The notes under the pieces were generated by a model, which did not search any database, was not told the DNA's origin, and was given only the letters and a program-made list of their open reading frames with translations. Below are positions 12,989 to 24,670 of a DNA stretch of 64,000 nucleotides, in pieces; the first letter of the stretch is position 1, and each line of letters starts with the position of its first letter. The translations under genes were made by a program, and so were the position numbers. The stretch comes from Amaranthus tricolor (lineage: Eukaryota; Streptophyta; Magnoliopsida; Caryophyllales; Amaranthaceae). The stretch is taken from contig NC_080047.1 in assembly GCF_026212465.1 (NCBI RefSeq), positions 43,930,059 through 43,994,058 of the forward strand, in the 5' to 3' direction.

Positions 12989-15536
12989 TTTCAAATTAAT
13001 GCTTCGTTTGTTGTTTTAGCTAGCAATTAGATGCATGATAATACACAACTTAAATTGCTGATGTTGGCTAATCTAGTTGGGGTAAGGGTTATTTGTGGTT
13101 GGAGCTTAGGAGAACTAAATATATATATATACACACACAACAAACATTGATGTTGGTATGCACACATCATAAAATTAAAAATTAAAAAATATTTATATTC
13201 ATTCAAAATAAGACTTGATATAAAAATAATAAATAAAAATTGGATTTGTTTTTCAAAATCACAGATTTTAAAGTCAACAGAAGATGCCAAAAATTCTATC
13301 ATTAGCACCTATTATTTTATAGGCTAAAATGATTCAATTACAACAACTCTTGTATGAGATTGTTTCAATATACAATGGATCGCCTAAATTTTTTATATTT
13401 AAAAAAATTAAAATTAGTTAAACTTTAATAATAGATAACTGTAGACTGTAGTTGATTAGCTTAGGATACCACTGGGAATTAACATATAGTAACAATGATG
13501 GTATCATATGGGGATTTTGAAGAAAGGATGAAAAATAATTTGGACAATTTTTTAGAATGAATAGTTGAGTCGGCTTTCCTGATGGTTGTTTAATTTTGCA
13601 CATTTAGACTGAATCTAGAATTAGAATTTCAAATAATATTTTTCTAATTCAATTTCATGTCTCTAATCATTGATTCTAAGACGTGATTTTAGGGGTTTAA
13701 TCCTTCACTAGATAATAATAAAAACAAACAAAATTCAGAAAGCTAATTATGTTCAAGTATATGAATTTTGACATAAGTGATCTTGAGAATTGCACTTAAA
13801 TAATGATACTACAAATTACTTAATCCCCGATCTATATGGAAAACGTAGTCCTTGATCTTGTCTATACTTTGGATAAAAACGTTAAAAATAATTTGCATCA
13901 CTAAATAAGACATTTCGAATCTTGATAATAATCAAAGGCATAAGAACATTTTTCCTCTTTTTGTGATATTTCTTATACAACGGTATTATTTAGAATAAGA
14001 GTTAATTATTGAATAATTAAAATGTATGTAGACTAATTTAAATTATATGATTTATAGAGTAATCACATGGTTTCATTTCATGCTTTCGTGCCCATCAGTC
14101 GTGCAAAGCATCAGTCAATAATGAAGCCATATGACAGTATAAAACAGAGTTTATCGCATTACAAATAGATGCACTGTCGCATTTGTGCTCAAACTAGCGC
14201 ACCTTGGATAAATTGTTTCTTAAAATTGTATATAGCTAGTTTTTTTAGAACTTAATTGCTACATTATTTACAAAGTATATTAATTTCAAAAGAATTGTTA
14301 GGATTGATGAATTGAGTCTTGGTTAGGTGGCTCGAAAATTTAAAAAGACATTTTTAAGGCTTGTTCATGGGTTGCTCGGACGAGCATATGGTATGCTTGA
14401 ACATTCAAATGAAATCTTTAGACATATAAAGTTGCTCTAATGAGCAAGTGCTGTGCTAGAAGGAGTCGAGTTGCTTGAATGAGCACTTAGGTTGCTAGAT
14501 CAATGAGCAAAATAATCTTTTTGATAGGTAATGGAACAATGTTTTGTTTGCACTTGCTCAAACGAACATGTGTCCAACACGAGTAATATTTTTTTTGCGG
14601 GTTGTTACAGTCAAATTAGTTAGGGGAATCTAAATCTCTATTTGATATTAAAATAATAAAATATTATAGATGATTCCTTCATTGTTTGATGCATCTCTTT
14701 AGCTTAGGACTTTGGAGGGAGAATTTACTCTAAAGATAAGAGTTTTAAAACTTAAAAACCTTGAAAGATTTGTTTACATAGTTTTATTGCACGATAATTT
14801 ATTCTGAACCACTTTTCAGTCACCTCTTTATTATCCTACATTCTTCATTAACCCATACTGTTCAACTAATACTCCTCAAGTCTAAGTTTAGTATATACTA
14901 TTCTGTCTATCTTAGTATACACCAAATCCATCTAAAACCAAGTCTCTTAGAAGGTATGTGGTGAGTTTAATCTTTTTTATGCTCATGAGCTCTTGAAAAG
15001 CATAAGAGCTAATTTAGTCCAAAAGTACATGGACTATATGATATATCGAAGGGGTATATTCAGATCTTTCATACTATTAGCGGTTTTTGTAAAGAAAAAT
15101 CTCTCGCTATCACTTTATCACTTTATATATCGTCTTGTTTCTTTGATTTTGCACTATACAATTCACATATGTAGAAAAATTTAAGTTATATAGTACAAAT
15201 TCAAAGAGATAAAGTAAATATTTTTCTCTAACAATTTGAATTAGAGATAATCATCAATTAATTGCCACAACTACTTTAAATTATTAGGGATTACAATTTT
15301 AATGATCAATTATTAGGCATAAACGCTATCAATCATTACTTCATTAGGGAATAAAAAAAGGTTCTTAAGGCGAAACCAAGAGGTATGGACGTCACGATTG
15401 ATAGTTAATGAACAATGTCCTAATTTTGTAAAAACTTTATTTTAAAGTTGTATAATTGCAAAAATTTATCTTTAATAATTTTTTTTGTTAAACAAACCAT
15501 CTACTTAATTTACTTCATTAAAGTTGTAGTTATATA
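12989..15536. other. Intergenic region, no gene seen
   Basis: This AT-rich DNA lies upstream of the LRR gene. The first few hundred bases should hold its promoter. Open frames here (for example 13027-13308 and 14993-15184) are short and show no family signature. The only structure noted is a set of palindromic words at 14372-14570, listed separately. Confidence 0.6.
14372..14570. repeat. Dispersed palindromic motif TTGCTC-NNAYGAGCA, four degenerate copies
   Basis: Four related imperfect palindromes are spaced through about 200 bases: TTGCTCGGACGAGCA, TTGCTCTAATGAGCA, TTGCTTGAATGAGCA and TTGCTCAAACGAACA. They may be a worn fragment of a retrotransposon LTR or a MITE, but I cannot assign a family. 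Confidence 0.5.
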
Positions 15537-15541
15537 TATAC

Positions 15542-15632
<91 letters not shown>
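15537..15632. repeat. (TA)n microsatellite with two C interruptions
   Basis: An AT dinucleotide array with CATA interruptions near its left end. A second array begins about 120 bases later (15751-15861). The spacer 15633-15750 shows no clear inverted ends, so it is not called as an element. Confidence 0.95.
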
Positions 15633-15635
<3 letters not shown>

Positions 15636-15748
15636 TAAATATCAATTAATTTTATTTTGTAAAAACTCACATTTAAAATTATTTGACTTTTGAGATTCTA
15701 TTAGGATCAGTGCAAAAACTAAATAGGAAGAACAAATGAAAGGGATTG

Positions 15749-15864
<116 letters not shown>

Positions 15865-16639
15865 CTCTTTTCGTTTTTTAAATTTATTCTCATTTGTCAT
15901 TTTAGACCGTTTAATTCATCGTTCTCCTAAATGATTTTTCTATTTATGTCACAAATTTTAAACATAATTAATCCAATAAAAAAATATTCCTAAATCAATG
16001 AATAGGAGAGAGTAAAACCTATTGGCAATTTTAGTCCAAAAACATGTCCTAAAATTCATGCATGGTAACACTCCCATTTGGAGAAAGGGGGATAAACAAA
16101 TAAAAAAGGAGAAAGTAATATATGAATTTAGTGCTATTAAGTTATACTTGTCCCTTTGAGTTTGCTACTGAAAGTGACATTTACTTTATAACATTTGAAT
16201 ACTTAAAGGGATATTATTACTAATTTATATAAATAAAAAAATAAACTTAGATGTTTCGTAATCATAGGAGTATTAAAATATTACGTACAGTTTGCTAGTA
16301 ATGGCCTGATTAATGCAAGTTGATTTAGATTACGCATAATACAAGCTGTATATATATAAAGTGGACTTTGCAACAAGTACCCCTGATCTGAAAGATCCTC
16401 GAAAGAGCTGGCGTAAGTTTTTTATATGCGGTAGTTGGCACTCGACACTATTAATATTTTTTTTAAAAAAAAATTGTCTAGAATAATAATTCTATTTATT
16501 GACTATCTGCTGTGAATAATTCATACTATTAATTCTTTCTAAATAATTCAACCTTTATATATTATTTGCTGATAGCACCCCTTTCCATATTTTAACCGTG
16601 TATTGTAGACACCCACTAACCGTTACACTCACTTCTTCT

Positions 16640-17170
16640 CAATGGCGGACCCAATTGATTGACAAGGGGTACGGTTGTACCCCCAGTTTGAAAAATAAAA
16701 AAGAGAAAAAAAAGTTAAAACCCAAAACACGGGAAAGAGAACAGAAAAGAAAGAAAGAGAACAGAAACACAAGCAGAAAGAAAGAAAGAGAACAGAAAAG
16801 TCTTGAGGAAACACAGAGCACGCGAACGAAGACTGCTCCCTTGCCGGCTCGCCGCCCTGCTGTCAACCCACGTCGACGTCGTACCTCCGGCGCTCCCCGC
16901 TCCCTGCCTCCCCAGTGCCACCGCCGTCACGCAGTTCAATGGCTGATGTTCTCTTCCAATAAAGATGGAGACGGAGTAAATGGAAGAGGAAGGGGAAATG
17001 GGGAAAGTTGAGAAGTGGGAACTGGGAAATGAAGAAAGCGTGAAATGAGAGTGAAAACCGCTACGTGGAAGCATCATAACGGTTCACCACAACAGGTGTC
17101 AATCACTCAGTTAAAGAATTTTCTACTGTTCATTAGATGCAAAAATGAACAGTGAAAATGTTTGCCAGTA

Positions 17171-17238
<68 letters not shown>

Positions 17239-17847
17239 GGATTGATAATGGATATTTATTACAAGATAAATTAAAATTGATTATCAGTGAAGAAAAAAAA
17301 AATTAAAACTAACCTTTTATTTTATATTCCCCTTAATATTCCTAGTTAAGCATAAGAATAACTAAGTTAATTGATATTAATTAATAATAATAATAATAAA
17401 ATAACCCTTTTATTCCATACTAGTATATATGCCTGTGCAATGCACAGATATGTAAGTGTATTAATACATGTAAATTTAATTTCTAAGTGATACAAGTATA
17501 TATTATCATTCTAAATTCATCAAGTTTTGATAAAATGTAATATAGATATAAACAAAAACAATAATGTGCGATTGTGATATTCTAAGGTGAATATATTAAA
17601 AAAAACATATTCTTGAATTCACAAAGTATGAAGACTCGAAGGATGAATTTGTAATTTTGAAGTGTATTAGTGTAAGACTTTAAGTATTGTAAGACTTTTA
17701 TTGTTATTTTGGATTGTAAGACTTTAACTAATAATTCTATTATGTGTTGTAATTTTTTTATTTTTTTAAAAAAATTTATTCTATTATCCGAACGACATGA
17801 CGTTCGTGTTTTGTACCCCCAGTTTGAAATTCCTGGGTCCGCCACTG
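16640..17847. mobile_element. Non-autonomous hAT transposon with 8-bp target duplication
   Basis: The left end CAATGGCGGACCCA and the right end TGGGTCCGCCACTG form a 14-base inverted repeat with one mismatch. The 8-base sequence CTTCTTCT is duplicated exactly at 16632-16639 and 17848-17855. A CAGTGGCGGA-type end and an 8-base duplication are hallmarks of the hAT superfamily. The inverted match extends inward to a GTACCCCCAGTTTGAAA word near each end (16678 and 17814). The interior (1.2 kb) has a purine-rich block, a GC-rich block near 16840-16930 and a (TA)n run at 17177-17233, but no transposase. The open frame at 16598-17011 crosses the border and is not a gene. Confidence 0.88.
17177..17233. 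repeat. (AT)n microsatellite inside the hAT element
   Basis: A simple AT array of about 28 units. Confidence 0.95.
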
Positions 17848-18091
17848 CTTCTTCTTCCCCCTTAAACTTTTTCGTTGCTCCTCTTTGGTGGTAGATACCT
17901 ATAATAGCTGGTTAAAATGTGAAAAGGGGTGTTGTCAGCAAATAATATATAAAAGTTGAATTTTTTAAAAATAATCAATAGTAGGAATTATTCACAGCAG
18001 ATGAACAATAGGTGGGATTATTCTGAACAATTTTTCCTTTAAAAAATACGTTTGTCATCAAGCATTACTTTAAAATATCAGTAATATTCAG

Positions 18092-19257
18092 GACATGTAT
18101 GACAGAGTGTTGACTAACATAGATACATCGGTGGGTATGACAGAGTCTTTCCCAATTAAAGTGAGGCTACATCAGGGATCAGTACTATGGTGCATGCTTT
18201 TCGCCGATGATATAATTTTGGTCGCAGAAACAAAGGAGGAGGCTAATAGTAAATTGAAAGAGTGGAGAGAAGCCTTGGAAGGTAAGGGGTTGCGCATAAG
18301 CCATACGAAGACAGAATACTTGCGATGCAATTTTTGTGGCACAGAGTCGATAGGGGAGCCAGAGGTGACCATAGGGGGAAAAGTTAGTTGCATGTACGTC
18401 CAAGTTCAAATATTTGGAATCGGCGATTCAGAGTAATAGAGAGATTAATGGAGACGTTATTAATCGTATACAAGAGAGTTGACTTAAAGCATCAACCGGG
18501 GGTGCTTTGTGATAAAAAGTTCCTAAGGAGATTAAAAGGTAAATTTTACTGCGTTGTAATTACACCGGTGTTGTTGTATGGGACAGAATGTTGGTCCGTA
18601 AAGAAGGTTTTCGAACAGAGAATGAAAATAATAGAAATGCATGTGCTGAGGTGAATGTGTGGTAATACTATGATGGATAGGATAAGAAACCAGGAGTTCA
18701 GGGAGAAGTTAGGAGTCGCATCTCTCTTCGCAAAGATGCGGGAGAACAGGTTGAGATGGTTTGGGCATGTGCAAAGAAAGACACATGACGTCCCAATAAG
18801 AAGGATCGAATGCATCATAGTGGAGGGCAATAGAAGTCAAGGAAGACTTAGGAGAACGTGGGAGGAATAAATTAAAAGTGACATGCATGAACTTCACCTC
18901 TCCAAGGACCTGACCAGGGATAGGGGCAGTTGGCAGCGCCTTATCCACGTCTAAGATTACTAAACCCGTCCCGTTTACTCATAGTTTGCTATTGTTCATT
19001 GCCTTTAATTCTCGCTCTTTACCTCCTTCTTTACTTTTATCTTTATTTTTAGTTATTTGTACGTATTCTTTTATTTTATTTGTAAGTTGCAGGTTTCTCT
19101 TTCTTTGAAGATCATTCTTGAGCCGAGGGACTCTTTGACCACTATCCTCTATGGGTATAAGCTGTCGTCTTTCTTCCCTCCCCAGACCATGATCATAGTT
19201 TTCTGTGAGCGGGATACACTGGGTATGATGATGATAATGAATTACTCCCATTCCCAT
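18092..19257 (+). mobile_element. RTE-clade LINE, 5'-truncated, 3' end present
   Basis: Fragments of an RTE-type reverse transcriptase and its C-terminus run in order: MYDRVLTNIDTSVG, LHQGSVL, then WCMLFADDIILVAETKEEAN with the FADD catalytic motif, LRISHTKTEYLRC, KGKFYCVVITPVLLYGTECW, MRENRLRWFGHVQRK and a final HLSKDLTRDRGSWQRLIHV at about 18893-18951. A block of about 20 residues normally found between LHQGS and WCMLFADD is missing, and frame changes near 18400-18440 and a stop at 18652 break the rest. The 3' untranslated tail ends in GATGATGATAATGA, typical of RTE elements with short simple-repeat tails. Confidence 0.85.
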
Positions 19258-19703
19258 AATGATTATTTGTGGAAATTATGAAAATTAATTCTTTTAGTTG
19301 GTAAACATATATTATTTTATTTAAATAATTTAATTAATAGACAAAGATTAGGAACTATAAATATTAAAAAAATATTAAAATAGAATTTAATGAAAAAAGA
19401 TTGGAACCATAATTATTATAAAATATTGAAATAAAACTGATGCGAAACATATGAGAGCCATAAATATTATAAAAATATAAAAATGAAGTTAATGAAAGAT
19501 ATGTGGAAACTATAAATATTAATAAAATATTAAAATTACAATGGAAAAAGTTAATAATATCCAAAATTTATAATACAAAAAAAAGGTTTTTTAAGAAAAT
19601 AAGAAATACAACGACCTAAAAAATCAAATGATTACATCAATAAGAAACGAACGGATATAGCTTGTTCAAAAGTATATGTATATCTTATACAATATTCATT
19701 AGC

Positions 19704-20100
19704 TAGTCTCTTGAGATCGTCTCTTTGAGAGACATATCTCAAGCCCAACCCAATAAAAATTAATTGTCTACTTATCGTATTTATAATGTCTATATATATT
19801 ATCCTTAATGCCTACTTAAAATATTTTAGATGTCAACTTATATCATTCTTAATGCCTAGTTATAATATTTTAAAAAAATATGTAATAGGTCGGCTCATTA
19901 TATATTTTTTAAAATATTATAAGTAAGCATTAAGAATGATGTAGGTAGTCATTTAAGATATCGAAAGTAGGCATTAAGACTACGGTAATTAAACATTAAT
20001 GAAATGTAAGTAGACATCAAGACTACAAAAAGCAGGCATTAACTTTTAATAAGTTGGACTTAAGATACGTCTCTTAAAGAAATGGTTTCTCAAGAGACTA
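19704..20100. mobile_element. Foldback MITE, TAGTCTCTTGAGA ends
   Basis: The left end begins TAGTCTCTTGAGA and continues to AGAGACATATCTCAAGCCCA. The right end, read in reverse complement, begins TAGTCTCTTGAGAAACC and continues to AGAGACGTATCTTAAGTCCA. The arms carry repeated words of the type TTAATGCCTACTTA. A second, half copy is at 44696-44940. I saw no clear target duplication, so the superfamily is open. Confidence 0.75.
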
Positions 20101-22059
20101 TTATATATTTCTTGGGGGGTTTATATAGGATTTCAACGCGTACACATTATGCAAACCACGTAGGTCCAAAATGGCCTTTTCATGATGATCTAACTTGGTG
20201 CGAATAATTGGTCGGCAACTTGACTTTTTATGTTAGTAGTTTGTTTGATTAATGATATGTCACTTCATATAAAATCAATAAAAATTTAAACCAACGTCTA
20301 AAATAATTTTAACAGCACATAAAATAAGGTGTAAAATAACATAATGAACGTGGAAAATTAGTATTTTTTTGGTTCAAAATTTTCTTGACAAGTTAATTAT
20401 CATGTTTGATTTATTTCTATCATCTTGTGTTTTTATGAAATTTATCTTGATACATTACTATGTTGAGATGTTATATATTAGGTGCGCATTGACCAAAATT
20501 TTTGAGAAAAACATTATTTATTATTAAAGTTTCAACTTTTTTATTAGAAATATTATATATTTAATTTATATTTAGTTGGGAGTAATTAAATAAAAGTACT
20601 ACATGTTTTTGACCGATCTAATTGTTTTACGAAAAAAGGGATTTATGGAAGTGAAAGTGAAATTAGGTTGGAGAATAAAACAAAAAATAAATAATAGAAA
20701 TAACATATTAAGATGGATTAAGGGAATAAGTTTATGGATGAAGTTAGAAGAAGAGTTAAATTATTATTCAAAACAAGGTACAAAATTTACAAGACGAAGT
20801 AGAATAAATGTTACAAATATTTTTCATCCTCTAATGATATATACGTGATCATTTCTTTACTTGCGACCTCTTTTGTTATTTCTACCATAACAACTATTAT
20901 TATCATCCTTAGTCGGATTCCATAAGACCATTCTCATTAATGTGGAAATTTTTTATGGATATGGAATGAGTAACATAAAAAAAAACAAAAACCTTATAAA
21001 TGTTTGTACAAAAAACTAATTGAGGGAAAATTTTCAGAGGAAGTGCCAACTTTTAATCGAAAACATGTCAAATCTCCATGAAATTTATGATTAGTTTAAA
21101 TTTTTTTTAAAACTTATACTTAATTTATTAAATACTTCTAACTGATTTATAATCAAGCCTTTTGTAAATCCGAATCAATTTCAACATACATTGAAAACGA
21201 ATCGAACCTCTAAAAAATTTACAACTATTGTAGTTTTATCAAATGATTTCAAAATTTAGGTTTTTTTTTTTTTTTTTTTTTTCATAAATTGAGATTAACA
21301 AATTTACGAGTAATTTCAGTTTATCAAGTGATGAAAGTTTGAAGATTGATTTGGTAGCTTATAGTGCAACCTTATTAACAATAACTTTAACAATATTCAT
21401 ATTCAATAAATCAACAAAATTAAATGATTTATAAAAAAGGGAGCGTTGTATTTTTTTTACCCAATCAATTGGTATTATTAATTAGCTTATCTCCCTTTTG
21501 TTTATAAGGTAGTAATAGATTTGCATTTTGTTACCAAAATTTACTTTGTTCTTCCCTTTTCTTTTATAAAAAATCATTTAACATACTTTTTGTTTGATCA
21601 GTGATGTGAGACAATTTTTTTTGCAATTAGGCTTTTCACCCTTTACGAAGATAAATAATGACTTAAAATTATCATATACAATTCAAGAAGATATGAGTTT
21701 GCTTTTATAACTTTATGAAATAGATTATCATTCCTCACTTATTAATGAGGAACAAAATTTTAAAATTGCAAAAGTTGTAGTCCTTGATTTCATGTAGACT
21801 CACACATTAAATATTTTTTTCTTAAATTTATTAATTATAGAACATAATATTAAAATATAGTCCTAAATATAAGTTTTGGCTAATTAACTTGATAAACAAT
21901 TAAATGAAACATTGTAGATAATTTACACTAGTTCTATTCATTCTAATAGATGGATTGAGTTTCAATAATTGAACTTTAAAGTATAATCAATTCATATTCT
22001 ATTATATTTAATTTATAGAGTAATAGGTATTTTCATGAATAAACTTTTATAAATACTTA
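20101..22059. other. Intergenic region, no gene seen
   Basis: Very AT-rich sequence. The 81-codon open frame at 20603-20848 is lysine/isoleucine-rich with no family match. A run of about 24 T occurs near 21258-21282, perhaps the tail of a retroposed sequence on the minus strand, but no body is visible. Confidence 0.6.
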
Positions 22060-22640
<581 letters not shown>

Positions 22641-23114
22641 TGTCACGTTCCAGTGAGAACCAAACTTATATGAGATCCGTGAGAAACAATCTCTCCGATA
22701 AAAATGTGTTATTTTTTTACAGAAAAGTTATTACTTTTGGATTAAAAAAATGTTACTTTTGTTTTTTAAAAAAATAATCTAGCACTTTTTAGCAAAAACA
22801 GTGTTACTTTCAGAAAAAAATATATTATGAAAAAAATAAACATAATACAAAGTAACACATTTTTTCCGAAAAGTAACACATTTTTTCCGAAAAGTAACAC
22901 TTTTTTATGTAAAAAGTAACACATTTTTGTGAGTTTTATTTAAATTTTTTTTTCTAAAGTAACACTTTTTTGCCTAGAAGTATCATCTTTTTTTAAAAAA
23001 AAATAACACTTCTTTTGCCTAAATTAACACATTTTTAGTAAACAAGTAACACTTTTTTATTAGGCATATTGGTTCTCACGGTTCTTACATAAAGATGATT
23101 CTCACTGGAATTTC

Positions 23115-23118
<4 letters not shown>
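22641..23118. mobile_element. MITE-like element flanked on both sides by (TA)n arrays, GTTACTTTT subrepeats
   Basis: The element has inverted ends: TTCCAGTGAGAACCAAAC at the left, and TTCCAGTGAGAATCATC at the right read in reverse complement. Over 43 bases I count 35 matches, including a shared CCGTGAGAA word. The interior has about ten copies of a GTTACTTTT/AAAAGTAACAC word. In the left half it is mainly GTTACTTTT and in the right half mainly its complement. Both flanks are TA microsatellites (22060-22640 and 23119-23206). This is the layout reported for MuTAnT (Mutator-like) and rice Micron elements; superfamily assignment is inference. Confidence 0.7.

Positions 23119-23206
<88 letters not shown>
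23119..23206. repeat. (AT)n microsatellite, about 44 units
   Basis: The right flank of the element at 22641-23118. Confidence 0.96.
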
Positions 23207-23211
<5 letters not shown>

Positions 23212-24670
23212 TTTTATATTAAATAATGGTATAAGCCAACCCTAAAATGATTTGAAGTAATCGAAGAAAAACAAACTCAAAATCCAATATTATTATAAAA
23301 CTAATTTGAAAAATAAGTATTAATAAATAGCCAACTCAATAATTTGAATAAACACCCCTATTCCCACCAAACTTGCAATGAATTTTACATTTATATTTTT
23401 CATTATTCAATCCCTTAATTACTTCTATATTATTATAACTAAGCACCCCTCTATGACGATAATCCAAAGTCAAAACAATGCATGTGAGCATCCGGCTTTG
23501 AATACACAAATACTTTGAAATTCTTCGATCAAACCAAACGAAATAAAAAATAAAAATTTGTTTGTTAATGAATTATTGATCATGGAGAACCTTTTTTTTC
23601 AATAACGAACTACACAAATTTTAAATCTGAGTAGTTGATTGACATGTTATTAGAGTTCAAAGTAAAATATTTAATGTCAGTACAGGGTTTGTGTTGCACT
23701 TACATTATAACTTAAAGGTTTGTCGTGTGAGAAAGTATGATAGAGAATACATATTATATTACAGGTTTACAATTAGAAGTTTAGAACTTTTAAAATTAAA
23801 TTCGATCCGAAACTGACTCAATACTTGACCGAAAAGTAGTGTTTATAACTCGAAAATTTTGACCCTTAACTGAAAATGACCCAACCCGAAAATAGTGGAT
23901 AGCACTAGCTAACCCAATTGAAATTGAACTCGACCTAAAAGTAGTAGTCATAACCCGAAAATTTCAACCATTAATTGAAAATCATCCAGCCTAAAAATAC
24001 CGATAAAACTATCTCTAACTTAATCGAAATTAAATTTAACCGTTTTGACCTATTTTCGATTCCCCGTTATCAGTTTCACTTCTTTTATATTATGAACTTT
24101 TAATTGGTAAACGATTATTGAATAATTTAGCGTCTTTATTTTTGACATGGACGGTTTCTTGGAGTTATCATCATATCCTATAATACAATAAATTAGCAAA
24201 CTTGACTTTCAAATGCAGACCATCCACCAAACACAATTGTTAGTTATAGAGCCAACTAAGTTGAGACCACATTTTAGCAAGTCTCGACACCCGTATCATC
24301 ATAAGACAAGTTCATATAATTATTTAATTTTTCAAGTAATTACTTTAAGGATGTAGTAATGACTTTAATATTATAAGTGATGACTAAGACTAAAAAAATA
24401 ATGCTTTAAATGTGTAAGACGATAAGTATACATCAGATCAACCCAATGAAAATAACCTCACAATGAGACTGTTTCATTGTGCATAAATTTTACCCCCCAA
24501 ACAAAGACATCATTCTTATATACTTACAGCATCTTCCTCTACTTTGCAAGTCTACCATACAAATCTTTGTCAGATTAGTATATACACTTCTTTTCATTAG
24601 CTAGCCTCTGTCTTACAAATTACAATCATCCCATATTGGCATCTGAACATATAGATTAAAATTTGTTTTC
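23207..24670. other. Intergenic and promoter region of the first CNL
   Basis: No gene is seen. At about 23806-24060 there are two imperfect copies, about 120 bases apart, of a segment with ACCCGAAAAT and TGACC-TTAA-TGAAAAT words; the family is unknown. Around 24260-24480 is a worn inverted structure with CACAATGAGACTGTTTCATTGTG near its right end, probably an old MITE. The last few hundred bases before 24671 should hold the CNL promoter. Confidence 0.55.

Larger units (their letters stand above)
16457..18049. mobile_element. Foldback MITE with long inverted arms, split by a hAT insertion
   Basis: The left arm (about 16457-16620) and the reverse complement of the right arm (about 17880-18049) match over roughly 150 bases. 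Shared words include CTGCTGTGAATAATTC, TTTATATATTATTTGCTGA and a CACCCC-TTT-CA-ATTTTAACC block. The hAT element at 16640-17847 sits in the loop between the arms. With the hAT element removed, the host element would be only about 380 bases. Confidence 0.75.

Noticed and set aside
16598..17011. 137-codon Arg/Lys-rich open frame
   Set aside because: It crosses the left border of the hAT element and follows a purine-rich low-complexity block.
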